DNA of 64,000 nt from JAKALX01 sp964508715 (GTDB lineage: Bacteria > Chloroflexota > Dehalococcoidia > Tepidiformales > Tepidiformaceae): assembly GCA_964508715.1 (NCBI GenBank), contig CAZDUX010000004.1, forward strand, positions 139,049-203,048. Direction: 5' to 3'. A program made the position numbers and the translations under genes. Shown here piece by piece: positions 33,337 to 42,326 of this stretch. How positions within the stretch are numbered: position 1 is the stretch's first letter; the number at the start of each line of letters is the position of its first letter. A model generated the notes under the pieces. It worked only from the letters and a program-made list of their open reading frames with translations, did not search any database and was not told where the DNA came from.

Positions 33337-34743
33337 ATGTCGCACGAGGTTGTCCGCCAGCTCCAGCCGGTCTTCAAGCCGAAGTCAGTCGCCATCATCG
33401 GCGCGAGCAATAACCCGACCAAGTGGGGTGGCATGGTGATGAACCGTGCCCTTTCGTGCGGCTTCCGTGGCCAGATCTACGCCGTCAACCCGCGCGAGGA
33501 TGAAGTCTGGGGACTCAAGGCCTACGACACGGTTCTCGATATCCCCGGCGAGGTCGATCTCGCCGTCTTCACCATCCCCGCCGAGCATATGCCGCGCGCC
33601 ATGCAGGAGTGCGTCCAGAAGGGTGTCCCCGGCGGGCTCATCATCTCGGCCGACTTTGCCGAGACCGGCGCCCGCGGCCGCGAACTCCAGGACGAGACGG
33701 TGAAAATCGCCCGCGAAGGCGGACTCCGCTTCATCGGCCCCAACGGCAACGGCATGTGGACCTCCGCCGTGAATCTCAACATCTCGCCCCTCCCCACGCC
33801 CCCGCGCGGTGGCCTCGCCTTCATCAGCCAGAGCGGGATGTTCGGGGGAGTCGCGATGCGCGCCGCCGAGACCATGAGCTTTGGGCTCAGCGCCTTCGTG
33901 AGCATCGGCAACCAGGCCGACCTCACCGCCTCCGATTACCTCGAATACCTCGCCGAGGACGACCACACCCGCGTCATCACCCTCTATGTCGAGGGCCTCA
34001 AGGATGGCCGCCGCTTCGCCGAAGTTGCGCGCCGTGTGAGCCGCAAGAAGCCCATCCTGGTCCTCAAGGGCGGCCGTTCGCAGCAGGGCGCCCGCACCAC
34101 GCTCTCGCACACCGCCTCAATCGCCGGGGAGGACCGCGTTTTCGATGGCATGTGCCGCCAGTCTGGTGTCATCCGTGTCCAGCAGCTCGAGCACCTTTTC
34201 ATCATGGGGAAGGCGCTTCTCGGGCAGCCGGTTGCTCGCGGGCCCCACATCAGCCTCATCGGCAATGGCGGCGAGAACGTCGTTGGTGTCGATACGCTCG
34301 TTTCGCTCGGCCTCGAAGTCCCTGAGTTCCATGAAGCCGACAAGCTCGCCCTCAAGGAGATGCTTCCGCCGCACGCGCCGGTCCCCCAGAACCCGGTGGA
34401 CTTCGCCGCTGGCGCTGTCGGAGTCGAAGAGGAAGTCGCTGTCGTGGCGAAACTCGCCTCGCTCGAGAACATCGATGGCATCATCACCGGGGTTCCCCGC
34501 GAGCGAACCCTGAGCAAAGGCACCCTTGCCGAGCAGAAGAAAGCGATCATTACAGCGCTCGATGACTTCTGCCGCATTCCCGAGCGCACGGGCACGCCCA
34601 TTATCGCCCGCACATTCGGCCCCTCTGCGGTTGCCGACGAGTTGCTCAAGGCCGCGAAGATCCCCGTCTACGAAACCACCGAGCAGTGTGCCCTCGCCAT
34701 GTATGCCCTCGTCCGCTACGGCCAGATCCAGCGCGGCGAGTGA
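33337..34743 (+). CDS. Acyl-CoA synthetase (NDP-forming) alpha-type subunit without ATP-grasp half
   Basis: The 468-residue protein has a CoA-binding Rossmann domain ('PKSVAIIGASNNPTKWGG', 'GLRFIGPNGNGMW') followed by succinyl-CoA-ligase-like domains with 'FISQSGMFGG'. The phospho-His is in 'LSHTASIAGED' (His258). These enzymes exchange acyl-CoA, phosphate and ADP for acid, CoA and ATP. The ATP-grasp (beta) half needed for ATP/ADP binding is absent and no gene for it is adjacent, so it either has a partner elsewhere or works differently. GGAGG at 5 bases supports the start. It may be co-transcribed with the next two genes. Confidence 0.85.
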   Translation: MSHEVVRQLQPVFKPKSVAIIGASNNPTKWGGMVMNRALSCGFRGQIYAVNPREDEVWGLKAYDTVLDIPGEVDLAVFTIPAEHMPRAMQECVQKGVPGGLIISADFAETGARGRELQDETVKIAREGGLRFIGPNGNGMWTSAVNLNISPLPTPPRGGLAFISQSGMFGGVAMRAAETMSFGLSAFVSIGNQADLTASDYLEYLAEDDHTRVITLYVEGLKDGRRFAEVARRVSRKKPILVLKGGRSQQGARTTLSHTASIAGEDRVFDGMCRQSGVIRVQQLEHLFIMGKALLGQPVARGPHISLIGNGGENVVGVDTLVSLGLEVPEFHEADKLALKEMLPPHAPVPQNPVDFAAGAVGVEEEVAVVAKLASLENIDGIITGVPRERTLSKGTLAEQKKAIITALDDFCRIPERTGTPIIARTFGPSAVADELLKAAKIPVYETTEQCALAMYALVRYGQIQRGE

Positions 34744-34818
34744 CGCCCGGCCCCTCATCACTCATCATCGTGGCGCGCCTGATAGACTCGCCCAAACGCA
34801 CCCGAAGGAGCAATGCCA

Positions 34819-35829
34819 ATGCGCGTCGATGCCGGCCTCAATGCTGCTGACCTCGCGAGTGTTCCCGAGCGAATCCGGGCCCTCGAGGATGCCGGCTACG
34901 ACGGGGCGATGACCGCCGAAACCGCCAACGACCCGTTCTTTCCGCTGCTCCTCGCCGCCGAGCACTCCCGGCGCATCGAGCTCATGACCTCGATTGCGGT
35001 CGCCTTTGCCCGCAATCCCATGCTCCTCGCGAACATCGGTCACGACCTCAATGCCTATTCGAAGGGCCGCTTCATCCTCGGTATCGGCTCCCAGATCCAG
35101 CCCCACATCAACAAGCGCTTCTCCATGCCATGGAGCCATCCCGCTGCACGGATGCGCGAGTTCATCCTCGCAATGCGCGCCATCTGGAATACCTGGTATT
35201 CCGGCGAACGGCTCCGCTTCACCGGAGAGTTCTATACGCACACCCTGATGACGCCGATGTTCACCCCGGCGAACACCCGGTACGGCGCGCCCCGCGTCCT
35301 CCTTGCTGCCGTTGGCCCGGTGATGACAGAGGTCGCCGGTGAGGTCGCGGATGGCCTCATCGCCCACGCCTTCACCACGAGGAAGTACCTCACCGAGGTC
35401 AGCCTGCCGGCCCTCGAGCGCGGCTTCGCCAAGTCGGGCCGCAAGCGTGCCGACTTCCAGATCTCCTATCCCGCGTTCGTCGTTACCGGCCAGAGCGAGG
35501 AAGCGTTCCGCCGCCAGCGCACGGCAGTCTGCAAGCAGATCGCCTTCTATGGCTCCACCCCCGCCTACAAGCCGGTGCTCGACCTCCACGGTTGGGGCGA
35601 ACTCCAGCCCGCCCTCAACGAGCTCTCGAAGCGTGGCGAGTGGGACGCGATGGGCGAACTCATCACCGATGACGTCCTCGATGCGTTCGCCGTCGTCGCT
35701 CCTCCCGACCAGGTTGTCGGCGCTGTCAAGGCGCGCTATGGCGGCCTCGCCGACCGTATCAGCCTCGCGCTCGACTTCCTTCCCGAAGAGAAGCGCCGGA
35801 CCGCGATGGGTGAACTCCAGCAGTCATGA
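34819..35829 (+). CDS. LLM-class flavin/F420-dependent oxidoreductase
   Basis: The 336-residue protein belongs to the luciferase-like monooxygenase family: 'RIRALEDAGYDGAMTAET', 'IELMTSIAVAFARNPM', 'GRFILGIGSQI', and a C-terminal 'VVGAVKARYGGLADRISL'. The TIGR03617-like group uses reduced F420 rather than FMN, which fits the presumed lineage, but this is inferred. AGGAG at 8 bases favours ATG 34819 over ATG 34813. Confidence 0.85.
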   Translation: MRVDAGLNAADLASVPERIRALEDAGYDGAMTAETANDPFFPLLLAAEHSRRIELMTSIAVAFARNPMLLANIGHDLNAYSKGRFILGIGSQIQPHINKRFSMPWSHPAARMREFILAMRAIWNTWYSGERLRFTGEFYTHTLMTPMFTPANTRYGAPRVLLAAVGPVMTEVAGEVADGLIAHAFTTRKYLTEVSLPALERGFAKSGRKRADFQISYPAFVVTGQSEEAFRRQRTAVCKQIAFYGSTPAYKPVLDLHGWGELQPALNELSKRGEWDAMGELITDDVLDAFAVVAPPDQVVGAVKARYGGLADRISLALDFLPEEKRRTAMGELQQS

Positions 35830-35894
35830 CGCTTGCCGGCGGCCCCCCGGCTCACTGAATTCGAGGCCGCCCGGCATAACCGGTGGGAGGTACC

Positions 35895-36896
35895 GTGACC
35901 GAGAACTTGCAGGTCTTCATCGCCAACGTACCGAGCGGGCCGCTCCAGGCGAGCGATTTCGAACTTCGCCGCTCGCCCGCCCCCGCCTGCGGCCCCGGGG
36001 AGGTCCTCTGCCGCACCCTCGCGATTACCATCGGAGCCGGCCAGCGCGCCGGCCTCCAGGGAAGCGCGAGCTATGCCGGTGCACCGCGCTCCGGGGTAGT
36101 GATGGGTGGCACCGGCCTCGCCCGCGTCGAACTGTCGAACGCCGAAGGATTCGTGCCCGGCGACGTTGTTGTTGGCCCCACCGGATGGCAGGAGCTCTCG
36201 GTTCAGAAGCCGGCAGCCCTGCGCAAGGTCGAACCCGGTGTCGACCCCATCCACTATCTCGGCATCCTCGGTGGGAATGGGATGACCGCATACTTTGGTC
36301 TGCTCGACCTCGGTAAGCCCCGCCCTGGCGAGACGGTCGTCGTCTCCGCAGCCGCCGGGTCGGTCGGCCACATGGCCGGGCAGATCGCGAAGCTGCAGGG
36401 CAGCCGGGTCGTCGGGGTCGCCGGCAGCGAGGAGAAATGCGAAACCCTGACCCGCGAGCTCGGCTTCGACGCGGCGGTGAACTACAAGACACCTGACTTT
36501 CGTGCCGCCTTCAAGGCCGCGACTCCCGACCGCATCGATGTCTACTTCGACAACACCGGCGGCGACATCCTCGAGAGCGCCCTCTTCCGGATGAACACCC
36601 ACGGCCGCATCGTCTGCTGCGGTGTCGTTAGCCAGTACGACACGACAAACCCGGGCCCGGGGCCGCGCGGAGTCCCGGGGCTGCTCGTCAACAACCGCGT
36701 TCGCATGGAGGGGTTCCTCGTTTTCGACTACGCGGCCCGTTTCGATGAGGCGAGGCGCGAAATCGCCGGCTGGATTACGAGCGGCAAGCTCCAGGCGCGC
36801 ATCACCGAGTACCACGGCCTGGGCGAGGCGCCTGGCGCATTCGTCGGCCTTCTTGCCGGGAAGAACATTGGCACCACGGTCATCCGCGTGGCCTGA
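35895..36896 (+). CDS. NADP-dependent medium-chain oxidoreductase (prostaglandin reductase-like)
   Basis: The 333-residue protein has the MDR fold without zinc ligands: 'GGNGMTAYFGLLDLG', the nucleotide loop 'AAAGSVGHMAGQIAKLQG', 'DVYFDNTGGDILE' and 'NRVRMEGFLVFDY', as in leukotriene-B4 dehydrogenase/2-alkenal reductases that reduce enone double bonds. The GTG start at 35895 is preceded by GGGAGG; the earlier GTG 35883 lies upstream of that site. It follows the LLM gene by 65 bases. Confidence 0.88.
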   Translation: MTENLQVFIANVPSGPLQASDFELRRSPAPACGPGEVLCRTLAITIGAGQRAGLQGSASYAGAPRSGVVMGGTGLARVELSNAEGFVPGDVVVGPTGWQELSVQKPAALRKVEPGVDPIHYLGILGGNGMTAYFGLLDLGKPRPGETVVVSAAAGSVGHMAGQIAKLQGSRVVGVAGSEEKCETLTRELGFDAAVNYKTPDFRAAFKAATPDRIDVYFDNTGGDILESALFRMNTHGRIVCCGVVSQYDTTNPGPGPRGVPGLLVNNRVRMEGFLVFDYAARFDEARREIAGWITSGKLQARITEYHGLGEAPGAFVGLLAGKNIGTTVIRVA

Positions 36897-36969
36897 CCAT
36901 CAGTCCGCCTGGGACAGGTCTCCCGATTCTTATTGTTCGAACTGCAACAACAGGTGCCATCCCTGCATC

Positions 36970-36997
36970 TTGTTGAGTGAGTGCTCACTCGTATACC
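36970..36997 (+). promoter_or_regulatory. Promoter and TetR operator for the exporter operon
   Basis: TTGTTG (-35, 36970-36975) and TATACC (-10, 36992-36997) are 16 bases apart. Between them lies GAGTGAG-TG-CTCACTC (36975-36990), a perfect 7-bp inverted repeat of the size bound by TetR dimers. A bound repressor would block RNA polymerase directly. The -10 ends 9 bases before the ATG, so the mRNA is nearly leaderless. Confidence 0.75.
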
Positions 36998-37006
36998 GTC
37001 GAACCC

Positions 37007-37582
37007 ATGACGACTCGCGCCCCCGCACTCCCCGCCGAGGAACGGCGCTGTGCCATCATCGCCGCCGCGCTTCCGCTCTTCCTCGAACGCGGCGTGAACG
37101 TCACCTCCCGCCAGATCGCCGAGGCAGCCGGCGTCGCCGAAGGGACCCTCTTTGCAGTCTTCGGCGACAAGCAGGCCATCATCCGCGCCGCTGTCGAAGC
37201 CGCCCTCGACCCCGAACCGGCCGATCGCGCCCTTGCCGCCATTGATCGCAACCTCCCCTTCGAAGACCAGCTCGCCGAGGCGGTGGCGATCATGCAGCGG
37301 CGGCTCTGCAATATCTGGCGCCTCGTCTCGAACGTTGGCGTCGCCGGGGCTGCACCGCCGCCTTCCAGCGTCTCCCCGGCCCTCATCAGCCTCTTCCGCG
37401 CGAGTGGATGCCCCCTTCGTAGCGACCCCGAGACGGCCGCCCACCAGCTTCGCGCGCTCACCCTCGCGGTGAGCCACCCCGCGCTCTATTCCCGCGAGCC
37501 GATGAGCCCCCGGGAGATTGTCCAGATCCTCCTCTATGGTATCCGCCTGCCACAGGCGCCCGAGGGAGAACCCGCTTCATGA
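37007..37582 (+). CDS. TetR-family repressor of the adjacent exporter
   Basis: The 191-residue protein has an N-terminal HTH: 'RCAIIAAALPLFLERGVNVTSRQIAEAAGVAEGTLFAVFGDKQAI'-like, positions about 14-58. The C-terminal ligand pocket is unrelated in sequence. It is the first gene of the operon, overlapping the first ABC gene by 4 bases (ATGA), and its promoter carries a perfect inverted repeat. This is the usual layout of a self-regulated multidrug exporter: binding of a compound to TetR would lift repression of all three genes. Confidence 0.93.
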   Translation: MTTRAPALPAEERRCAIIAAALPLFLERGVNVTSRQIAEAAGVAEGTLFAVFGDKQAIIRAAVEAALDPEPADRALAAIDRNLPFEDQLAEAVAIMQRRLCNIWRLVSNVGVAGAAPPPSSVSPALISLFRASGCPLRSDPETAAHQLRALTLAVSHPALYSREPMSPREIVQILLYGIRLPQAPEGEPAS

Positions 37583-39315
37583 TTCGCCTCCTTCGCACCT
37601 ACCTCGCCCCCTATCACCGCTGGCTCCTTGCCGTCGTTGTCTTCCAGGCCATCCAGGCGGTCGCCTCGCTCTTTCTCCCCTCGCTCAACGCCAGCATCAT
37701 CGACGACGGCGTCATCAAGGGAGACACGGGCTATATCTGGCGAACCGGCGCCATCATGCTCGGCGTCACCGCCGTCCAGGCGGCCTTTGCCATCGTTGCT
37801 GTGTACTGCGCTGCACGCCTTGCCATGGGCTTTGGCCGCGATGTCCGGACAGCCCTCTTCCGCCGTGTCATCGAATTTTCGGCGCGCGAAGTCAATTCCT
37901 TTGGCGCCCCGTCACTCATCACCCGCATCACGAACGATGTGCAGCAGGTCCAGATGCTCGTCATCACCGTCTGCACCATGGTCGTGGCGGCGCCCATCAC
38001 GGTCGTCTTTGGCGTGATCATGGCGATGCGCCAGGACCTCGGCATGTCCTGGCTCCTTGGGATTAGCCTTCCGCTCCTCGTCATCATCCTTACCGTCATC
38101 GTCTCCCGCATGATTCCGCAGTTCCGCCTGATGCAGGAACGGCTCGACAGCCTGAACGGTGTCCTCCGTGCCCAGATCGTTGGAATGCGCGTGGTGCGCG
38201 CCTTCGTCCGCGAGCCCGTCGAAGAGCAGCGCTTCCACCGTGTCAACGACGAGTTGACCCACACCTCGCTCGTTGCCGGGCGGCTGATGGCCCTGATGTT
38301 CCCCACGATGTTCCTCATCGTGAACGCCTCGAGCGTCGCCGTGATCTGGATCGGCGGCCACCGTGTCGATACCGGCACGACCTCGATCGGCTCGCTCGTC
38401 GCCTTCCTTACCTACCTCACGCTCATCATGTCCGCGGTGATGATGGCAACCATGGGCGCCATGATGGCTCCTCGGGCCGCCGTCTCCGCCGAGCGCATCC
38501 AGGATGTTCTCGATACCTTCAGCTCGGTCGTTCCACCCGCGAACCCCGTACGCAGCCTCGCTGTCCGCGGCAAGCTCGAACTTCGCGACGTCTCATTCCA
38601 CTACCCGGGCGCCGAGCACTCGGTCCTGAGCCATATCTCCCTTACCTGCCTCCCGGGGCAGACAACGGCCATCGTCGGCAGCACCGGCGCAGGCAAGACA
38701 AGCCTCATCAACGTCGCTGCCCGCCTCTTCGACGTAACCTCGGGTGCGGTCCTTTTCGACGACGTTGATGTCCGCGAACTCGACCCCGAGATCCTCTGGC
38801 ACCGCATCGGTATCGTTCCCCAGCGCGCCTATCTCTTCGCCGGGACCGTTGCGAGCAACCTCCGCTACGGCAAGCCCGGCGCGACTGAGGATGAGATCTG
38901 GGCCGCTCTTGAAGTCGCACAGGCCGCCGATTTCGTCCGCGCCATGCCGGGCGGTCTCGAGGCGCCTATCGTCCAGGGTGGCCTCAACGTCTCCGGCGGC
39001 CAGCGCCAGCGTCTCGCCATCGCCCGGGCGCTCGTTCGAAAGCCCGAGATCTATCTCTTCGACGACTCGTTTTCCGCCCTCGACCTTGCGACGGATGCCC
39101 GTCTTCGCGCCGCCCTCCAATCCTACGCGAGGGACGCGACCGTTCTCATCGTTGCCCAGCGCTTCTCCTCGATCATGCACGCCGACCAGATCCTCGTGCT
39201 CGACGACGGCGAAATGGTCGGCCTCGGCACCCACGAGGAACTCCTCGAGACGTGCCCCACCTACGCCGAGATCGTCGAATCGCAGCTCGGGGAAGGGCAG
39301 GAGGTCCCGGTATGA
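37579..39315 (+). CDS. ABC exporter half-transporter with degenerate Walker B (subunit A)
   Basis: The 578-residue protein has a six-helix exporter membrane domain (about 15-300) and an ATPase domain with Walker A 'GSTGAGKTS' (around residue 367) and signature 'VSGGQRQRLA'. In its Walker B, 'IYLFDDSFSALD', the catalytic Glu is replaced by Asp. That substitution is typical of the non-hydrolysing site of heterodimeric exporters such as TM287/288 and BmrCD. Together with the next gene it should form a heterodimeric drug or lipid exporter at the cytoplasmic membrane. Confidence 0.93.
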   Translation: MIRLLRTYLAPYHRWLLAVVVFQAIQAVASLFLPSLNASIIDDGVIKGDTGYIWRTGAIMLGVTAVQAAFAIVAVYCAARLAMGFGRDVRTALFRRVIEFSAREVNSFGAPSLITRITNDVQQVQMLVITVCTMVVAAPITVVFGVIMAMRQDLGMSWLLGISLPLLVIILTVIVSRMIPQFRLMQERLDSLNGVLRAQIVGMRVVRAFVREPVEEQRFHRVNDELTHTSLVAGRLMALMFPTMFLIVNASSVAVIWIGGHRVDTGTTSIGSLVAFLTYLTLIMSAVMMATMGAMMAPRAAVSAERIQDVLDTFSSVVPPANPVRSLAVRGKLELRDVSFHYPGAEHSVLSHISLTCLPGQTTAIVGSTGAGKTSLINVAARLFDVTSGAVLFDDVDVRELDPEILWHRIGIVPQRAYLFAGTVASNLRYGKPGATEDEIWAALEVAQAADFVRAMPGGLEAPIVQGGLNVSGGQRQRLAIARALVRKPEIYLFDDSFSALDLATDARLRAALQSYARDATVLIVAQRFSSIMHADQILVLDDGEMVGLGTHEELLETCPTYAEIVESQLGEGQEVPV

Positions 39316-41180
39316 GCAGATTCCCCGCGGGCGGTCAGCAGGGCGCCAGGCCACCCGAGGCCGGTGGACGCCCCGGCCAGCAGATGGGCTTCGGCATTCC
39401 GATGGAACGATCGAAGGACTTTGGCGCCACCACCCGCCGCCTTCTTCGCCGCCTCGAAAAGGAACGCGTCCTCGTCGTCATCTCCATCCTCATGACCATC
39501 ACCGCGGTGACGATGAGCGTCTCGCTGCCAAAGGTGCTCGGCCATGCAACCGACGTCATCGTTCGCGCCCTCTTCGCCCACAAAGCCATCGACTTCGGCG
39601 ACCTCGGGGCCACCCTCATCTTCGCCAGCGTGCTCATGGTTGGCTCGTGGGCCTTCCAATACAGCATGTCCTACATCCTTGCCGGCGTTGTCCAGCGCAC
39701 CATGTACCGGCTCCGCGCCGAAGTCGAAGAGAAGCTCAATCGCCTGCCCCTCAGCTACGTCGACAAGGCCCACCGCGGCGACCTCCTGAGCCGCGTCACC
39801 AACGACATCGACAACATCGCCCAGACGCTCCAGCAGACCCTTTCCCAGCTCCTCAGCCAGGCGCTCACCCTCACAGGCACCGTCGTCATGATGGTCTGGA
39901 TCTCCTGGGAACTCGCCCTCGTTGCGATCGTCACCATCCCCATCTCGATGGGGCTGATGAAAGCCATCGCCTCCCGCTCCCGTGTTCGCTTCGTTGCCCA
40001 ATGGAAGCATACCGGCGACCTCAACTCACAGGTCGAGGAAACCTTCACCGGCCACGCCATCGTCAAGGGCTTCGGACGCCAGAACGAAGTCGAGGAGGTC
40101 TTCCGTCAGACAAACGAGGAGCTCTACGAAGCCAGCTTCTCTGCCCAGTTCATCTCCGGCATCATCCAGCCTGCCACCATGCTCATCGGCAACCTCACGT
40201 TCGTCGCCATCTCTGTCCTCGGCGGCATCCGCGTTTCCCAGGGTGGCATGACGATCGGCGGCATCCAGGCGTTCATCCAGTACTCGCGCCAGTTCTCCAT
40301 GCCGATGTCCTGGATCGCGGCCATGGTCAACCTCTTCCAATCGGGCATCGCATCCGCCGAACGTGTCTTCGAGTTCCTCGACGCCGGCGAGCAGTCTCCC
40401 GACCTCGCCATGAATCACTTCGACGAGCCGATCCGCGGGCGCGTTGAATTTGCCAGCGTTTCCTTCTCGTATGAACCCGAAACACCCCTGATCAGCAACC
40501 TCTCGCTCGTCGCCGAACCCGGCCAGACCGTCGCCATCGTTGGCCACACGGGCGCCGGCAAGACAACCCTCGTCAACCTCATCATGCGCTTCTACGAGCT
40601 CAACGGCGGCGCCATCACCATCGATGGCCGCGATATCGCCAAAATGCCTCGGCACGAACTCCGTTCCAGGATCGGCATGGTCCTCCAGGACACGTGGCTC
40701 TTCGGCGGCACTATCCGCGAGAACATCGCCTACGGAAACCTCGATGCCACCGAGGAACAGATCCGGGCCGCCGCCCGCGCAGCCTACGTCGACCGCTTCG
40801 TCCACTCCCTTCCAGATGGCTACGACACCCGCCTCGACGATGAAGGCAGCTCCGTGAGCGCCGGTGAGCGCCAGCTCATCACCATCGCCCGCGCCTTCCT
40901 TGCCGACCGCCCCATCCTCATCCTCGATGAGGCGACCAGCTCCGTCGACACGCGCACCGAAGTCCTCATCCAGCACGCCATGGCCGCCCTTCGCTCACAT
41001 CGCACGAGCTTCGTCATCGCCCACCGCCTCTCCACCATCCGAGACGCCGACACCATCCTCGTGATGGACGGCGGACGCATCGTGGAGCAGGGTAACCACC
41101 TCGAACTCCTCGCCCGCGAGGGCGCCTACGCCGAGCTCTATAACGCCCAGTTCGCCGGCGAAATTGCCGAAGTCGCCTGA
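39312..41180 (+). CDS. ABC exporter half-transporter with canonical ATPase (subunit B)
   Basis: The 622-residue partner has a Gly/Pro-rich cytoplasmic N-terminal extension of about 35 residues, six membrane helices and an ATPase with Walker A 'GHTGAGKTT' (about residue 412), signature 'VSAGERQL' and Walker B 'ILILDEATSSVD' with the catalytic Glu. It overlaps the upstream gene by 4 bases. The canonical/degenerate pair is the hallmark of a heterodimeric exporter. Substrate unknown; control by TetR suggests a toxic small molecule. Confidence 0.94.
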   Translation: MSRFPAGGQQGARPPEAGGRPGQQMGFGIPMERSKDFGATTRRLLRRLEKERVLVVISILMTITAVTMSVSLPKVLGHATDVIVRALFAHKAIDFGDLGATLIFASVLMVGSWAFQYSMSYILAGVVQRTMYRLRAEVEEKLNRLPLSYVDKAHRGDLLSRVTNDIDNIAQTLQQTLSQLLSQALTLTGTVVMMVWISWELALVAIVTIPISMGLMKAIASRSRVRFVAQWKHTGDLNSQVEETFTGHAIVKGFGRQNEVEEVFRQTNEELYEASFSAQFISGIIQPATMLIGNLTFVAISVLGGIRVSQGGMTIGGIQAFIQYSRQFSMPMSWIAAMVNLFQSGIASAERVFEFLDAGEQSPDLAMNHFDEPIRGRVEFASVSFSYEPETPLISNLSLVAEPGQTVAIVGHTGAGKTTLVNLIMRFYELNGGAITIDGRDIAKMPRHELRSRIGMVLQDTWLFGGTIRENIAYGNLDATEEQIRAAARAAYVDRFVHSLPDGYDTRLDDEGSSVSAGERQLITIARAFLADRPILILDEATSSVDTRTEVLIQHAMAALRSHRTSFVIAHRLSTIRDADTILVMDGGRIVEQGNHLELLAREGAYAELYNAQFAGEIAEVA

Positions 41181-41205
41181 ACCGCCTCATCCCTGCGGGA
41201 GAACC

Positions 41206-41390
41206 CTGGCAGGCCCGGAGAGATTCGAACGCTCGACCAATGGAATTGGAAGAACCTCGCAGTCCGTCCGTTGGCCACCCACCAACTCAAGTTATCGTCA
41301 AGTTCACACTCGGTGCCAGGCATTGCGTTAGGGCTGCCTGCCAGCAAATACGTGGGATGCCGGCAAGTGCCTCGGCAAGATGCCGGCAAC
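41206..41390 (+). repeat. Left copy of a tRNA-3'-end/iteron module (att-like)
   Basis: Minus-strand sequence here contains the 3' half of a tRNA (T-loop GTTCGAATC and acceptor end GGGCCTGCCA, at about 41206-41256), then a conserved stretch including TTATCGTCAAG (41292-41302). Last come three spaced iterons, ATGCCGGCA, GTGCCTCGGCA and ATGCCGGCA (41357-41390). The whole module is colinear with the copy at 50721-50903, with offsets 0, 86 and 151 against 0, 85 and 150. It is diverged and carries no complete tRNA. Confidence 0.6.
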
Positions 41391-41860
41391 GCGGCGGCGG
41401 GGACTGTAGTCCTGAGCCAGTCACCCCAAGCCCAGGACCCGTTGCCCCACATGTGCTGCCGAAGCATGAGAAGGACGACGAGCATCGACACGGTTATCCC
41501 TCTGCATCGTGGCCAGACAGGAACTGGACCTTAGCGATTTGCACCCGAAGCGTCGTAGAGGCGATAAGCAGCCCCAGGCCGAGTTTGGGCCGCTGCGTGG
41601 GTTCGGCGAGGAGCGCCAACCGCTCAATGGCGGCCTCGTAACCGACGAGAAACTCCCTCCCCACTGCCTGCGAGGCGGCCTGGCCGTAATGAGTTTCGGG
41701 CCAAACCCGGGGAACACCGGCGCGAAGGTAACCCTCTGCACCTGAACCCGGCCAGGAGCCCGGTTCAGCAGGCGCAGGGGACGGACGGTATCAAGGCCTG
41801 ATGGCACCATCGCGCTGCTCGTGGTGCGGCCCGGTGTCCCGGATAGCTTTCGCCGGTACG
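41391..41860. other. Intergenic region with possible degraded coding sequence
   Basis: The 470 bases contain no gene I can support. One minus-strand frame between about 41520 and 41740 reads as plausible protein ('GREFLVGYEAAIERLALL', 'KLGLGLLIASTTLRVQIAK') but has no start codon, so it may be a gene remnant. Confidence 0.3.
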
Positions 41861-42220
41861 TCACATACTGGGCTGGTCGATGACCCAGCGCCACGAACCA
41901 TCGGCCTGCAACCGGGCGATTTCTGCAGTAACGCGGCCGTCGGGCAGCCGCGTCGAGGTCAGCGCAAGGTCGCCACACCGTAGAACCGGCTGTGGTTGTC
42001 CGCCGGACCCTCCTGCCGGGCGCTTGCTCAGTAGCTGCCGGAACACCTCGGCGATCGCCTCATTCCCCCGGGTCTCTTCACCGGGGGGCAGAGCGAGCAC
42101 TGCATCCGGCTCGTACAGGGTGGCCAGCCCGGCGAAGTCACCTGCTGCGACAAACTGGCGAAACAGGCGTGTAATGTCCTCCGGTCGCTCCGCTTTCTCT
42201 CGCCCCTCATCCATCGTCAT
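41861..42220 (-). CDS. NTF2-fold (DUF4440/SnoaL-like) protein
   Basis: The 119-residue protein has 'DITRLFRQFVAAGDFAGLATLYEPDAVLALPPGEETRGNEAIAEVF'-type sequence (positions about 15-60), the N-terminal helix pair and strand of the SnoaL/DUF4440 group, and ends 'DGSWRWVIDQPS'. These proteins bind small ligands or catalyse simple isomerisations. GGGAGGGG precedes the ATG. It is the first gene inside the repeat-bounded segment. Function unknown. Confidence 0.8.
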   Translation of the reverse strand: MTMDEGREKAERPEDITRLFRQFVAAGDFAGLATLYEPDAVLALPPGEETRGNEAIAEVFRQLLSKRPAGGSGGQPQPVLRCGDLALTSTRLPDGRVTAEIARLQADGSWRWVIDQPSM

Positions 42221-42326
42221 TATCCCCTCCCTGGACTGTCAGTCGCTCCTGATGGTACCAGAGCCTCCTCGGGGGCATAGGCAGGCAAGCGCCGGTGTGG
42301 CCGGTACTCGTGGTGGCCGTGAATAC

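Noticed and set aside
41421..41978. 185-codon minus-strand frame
   Set aside because: It crosses the NTF2-like gene and shows no recognisable domain. A different frame looks more protein-like but has no start codon.
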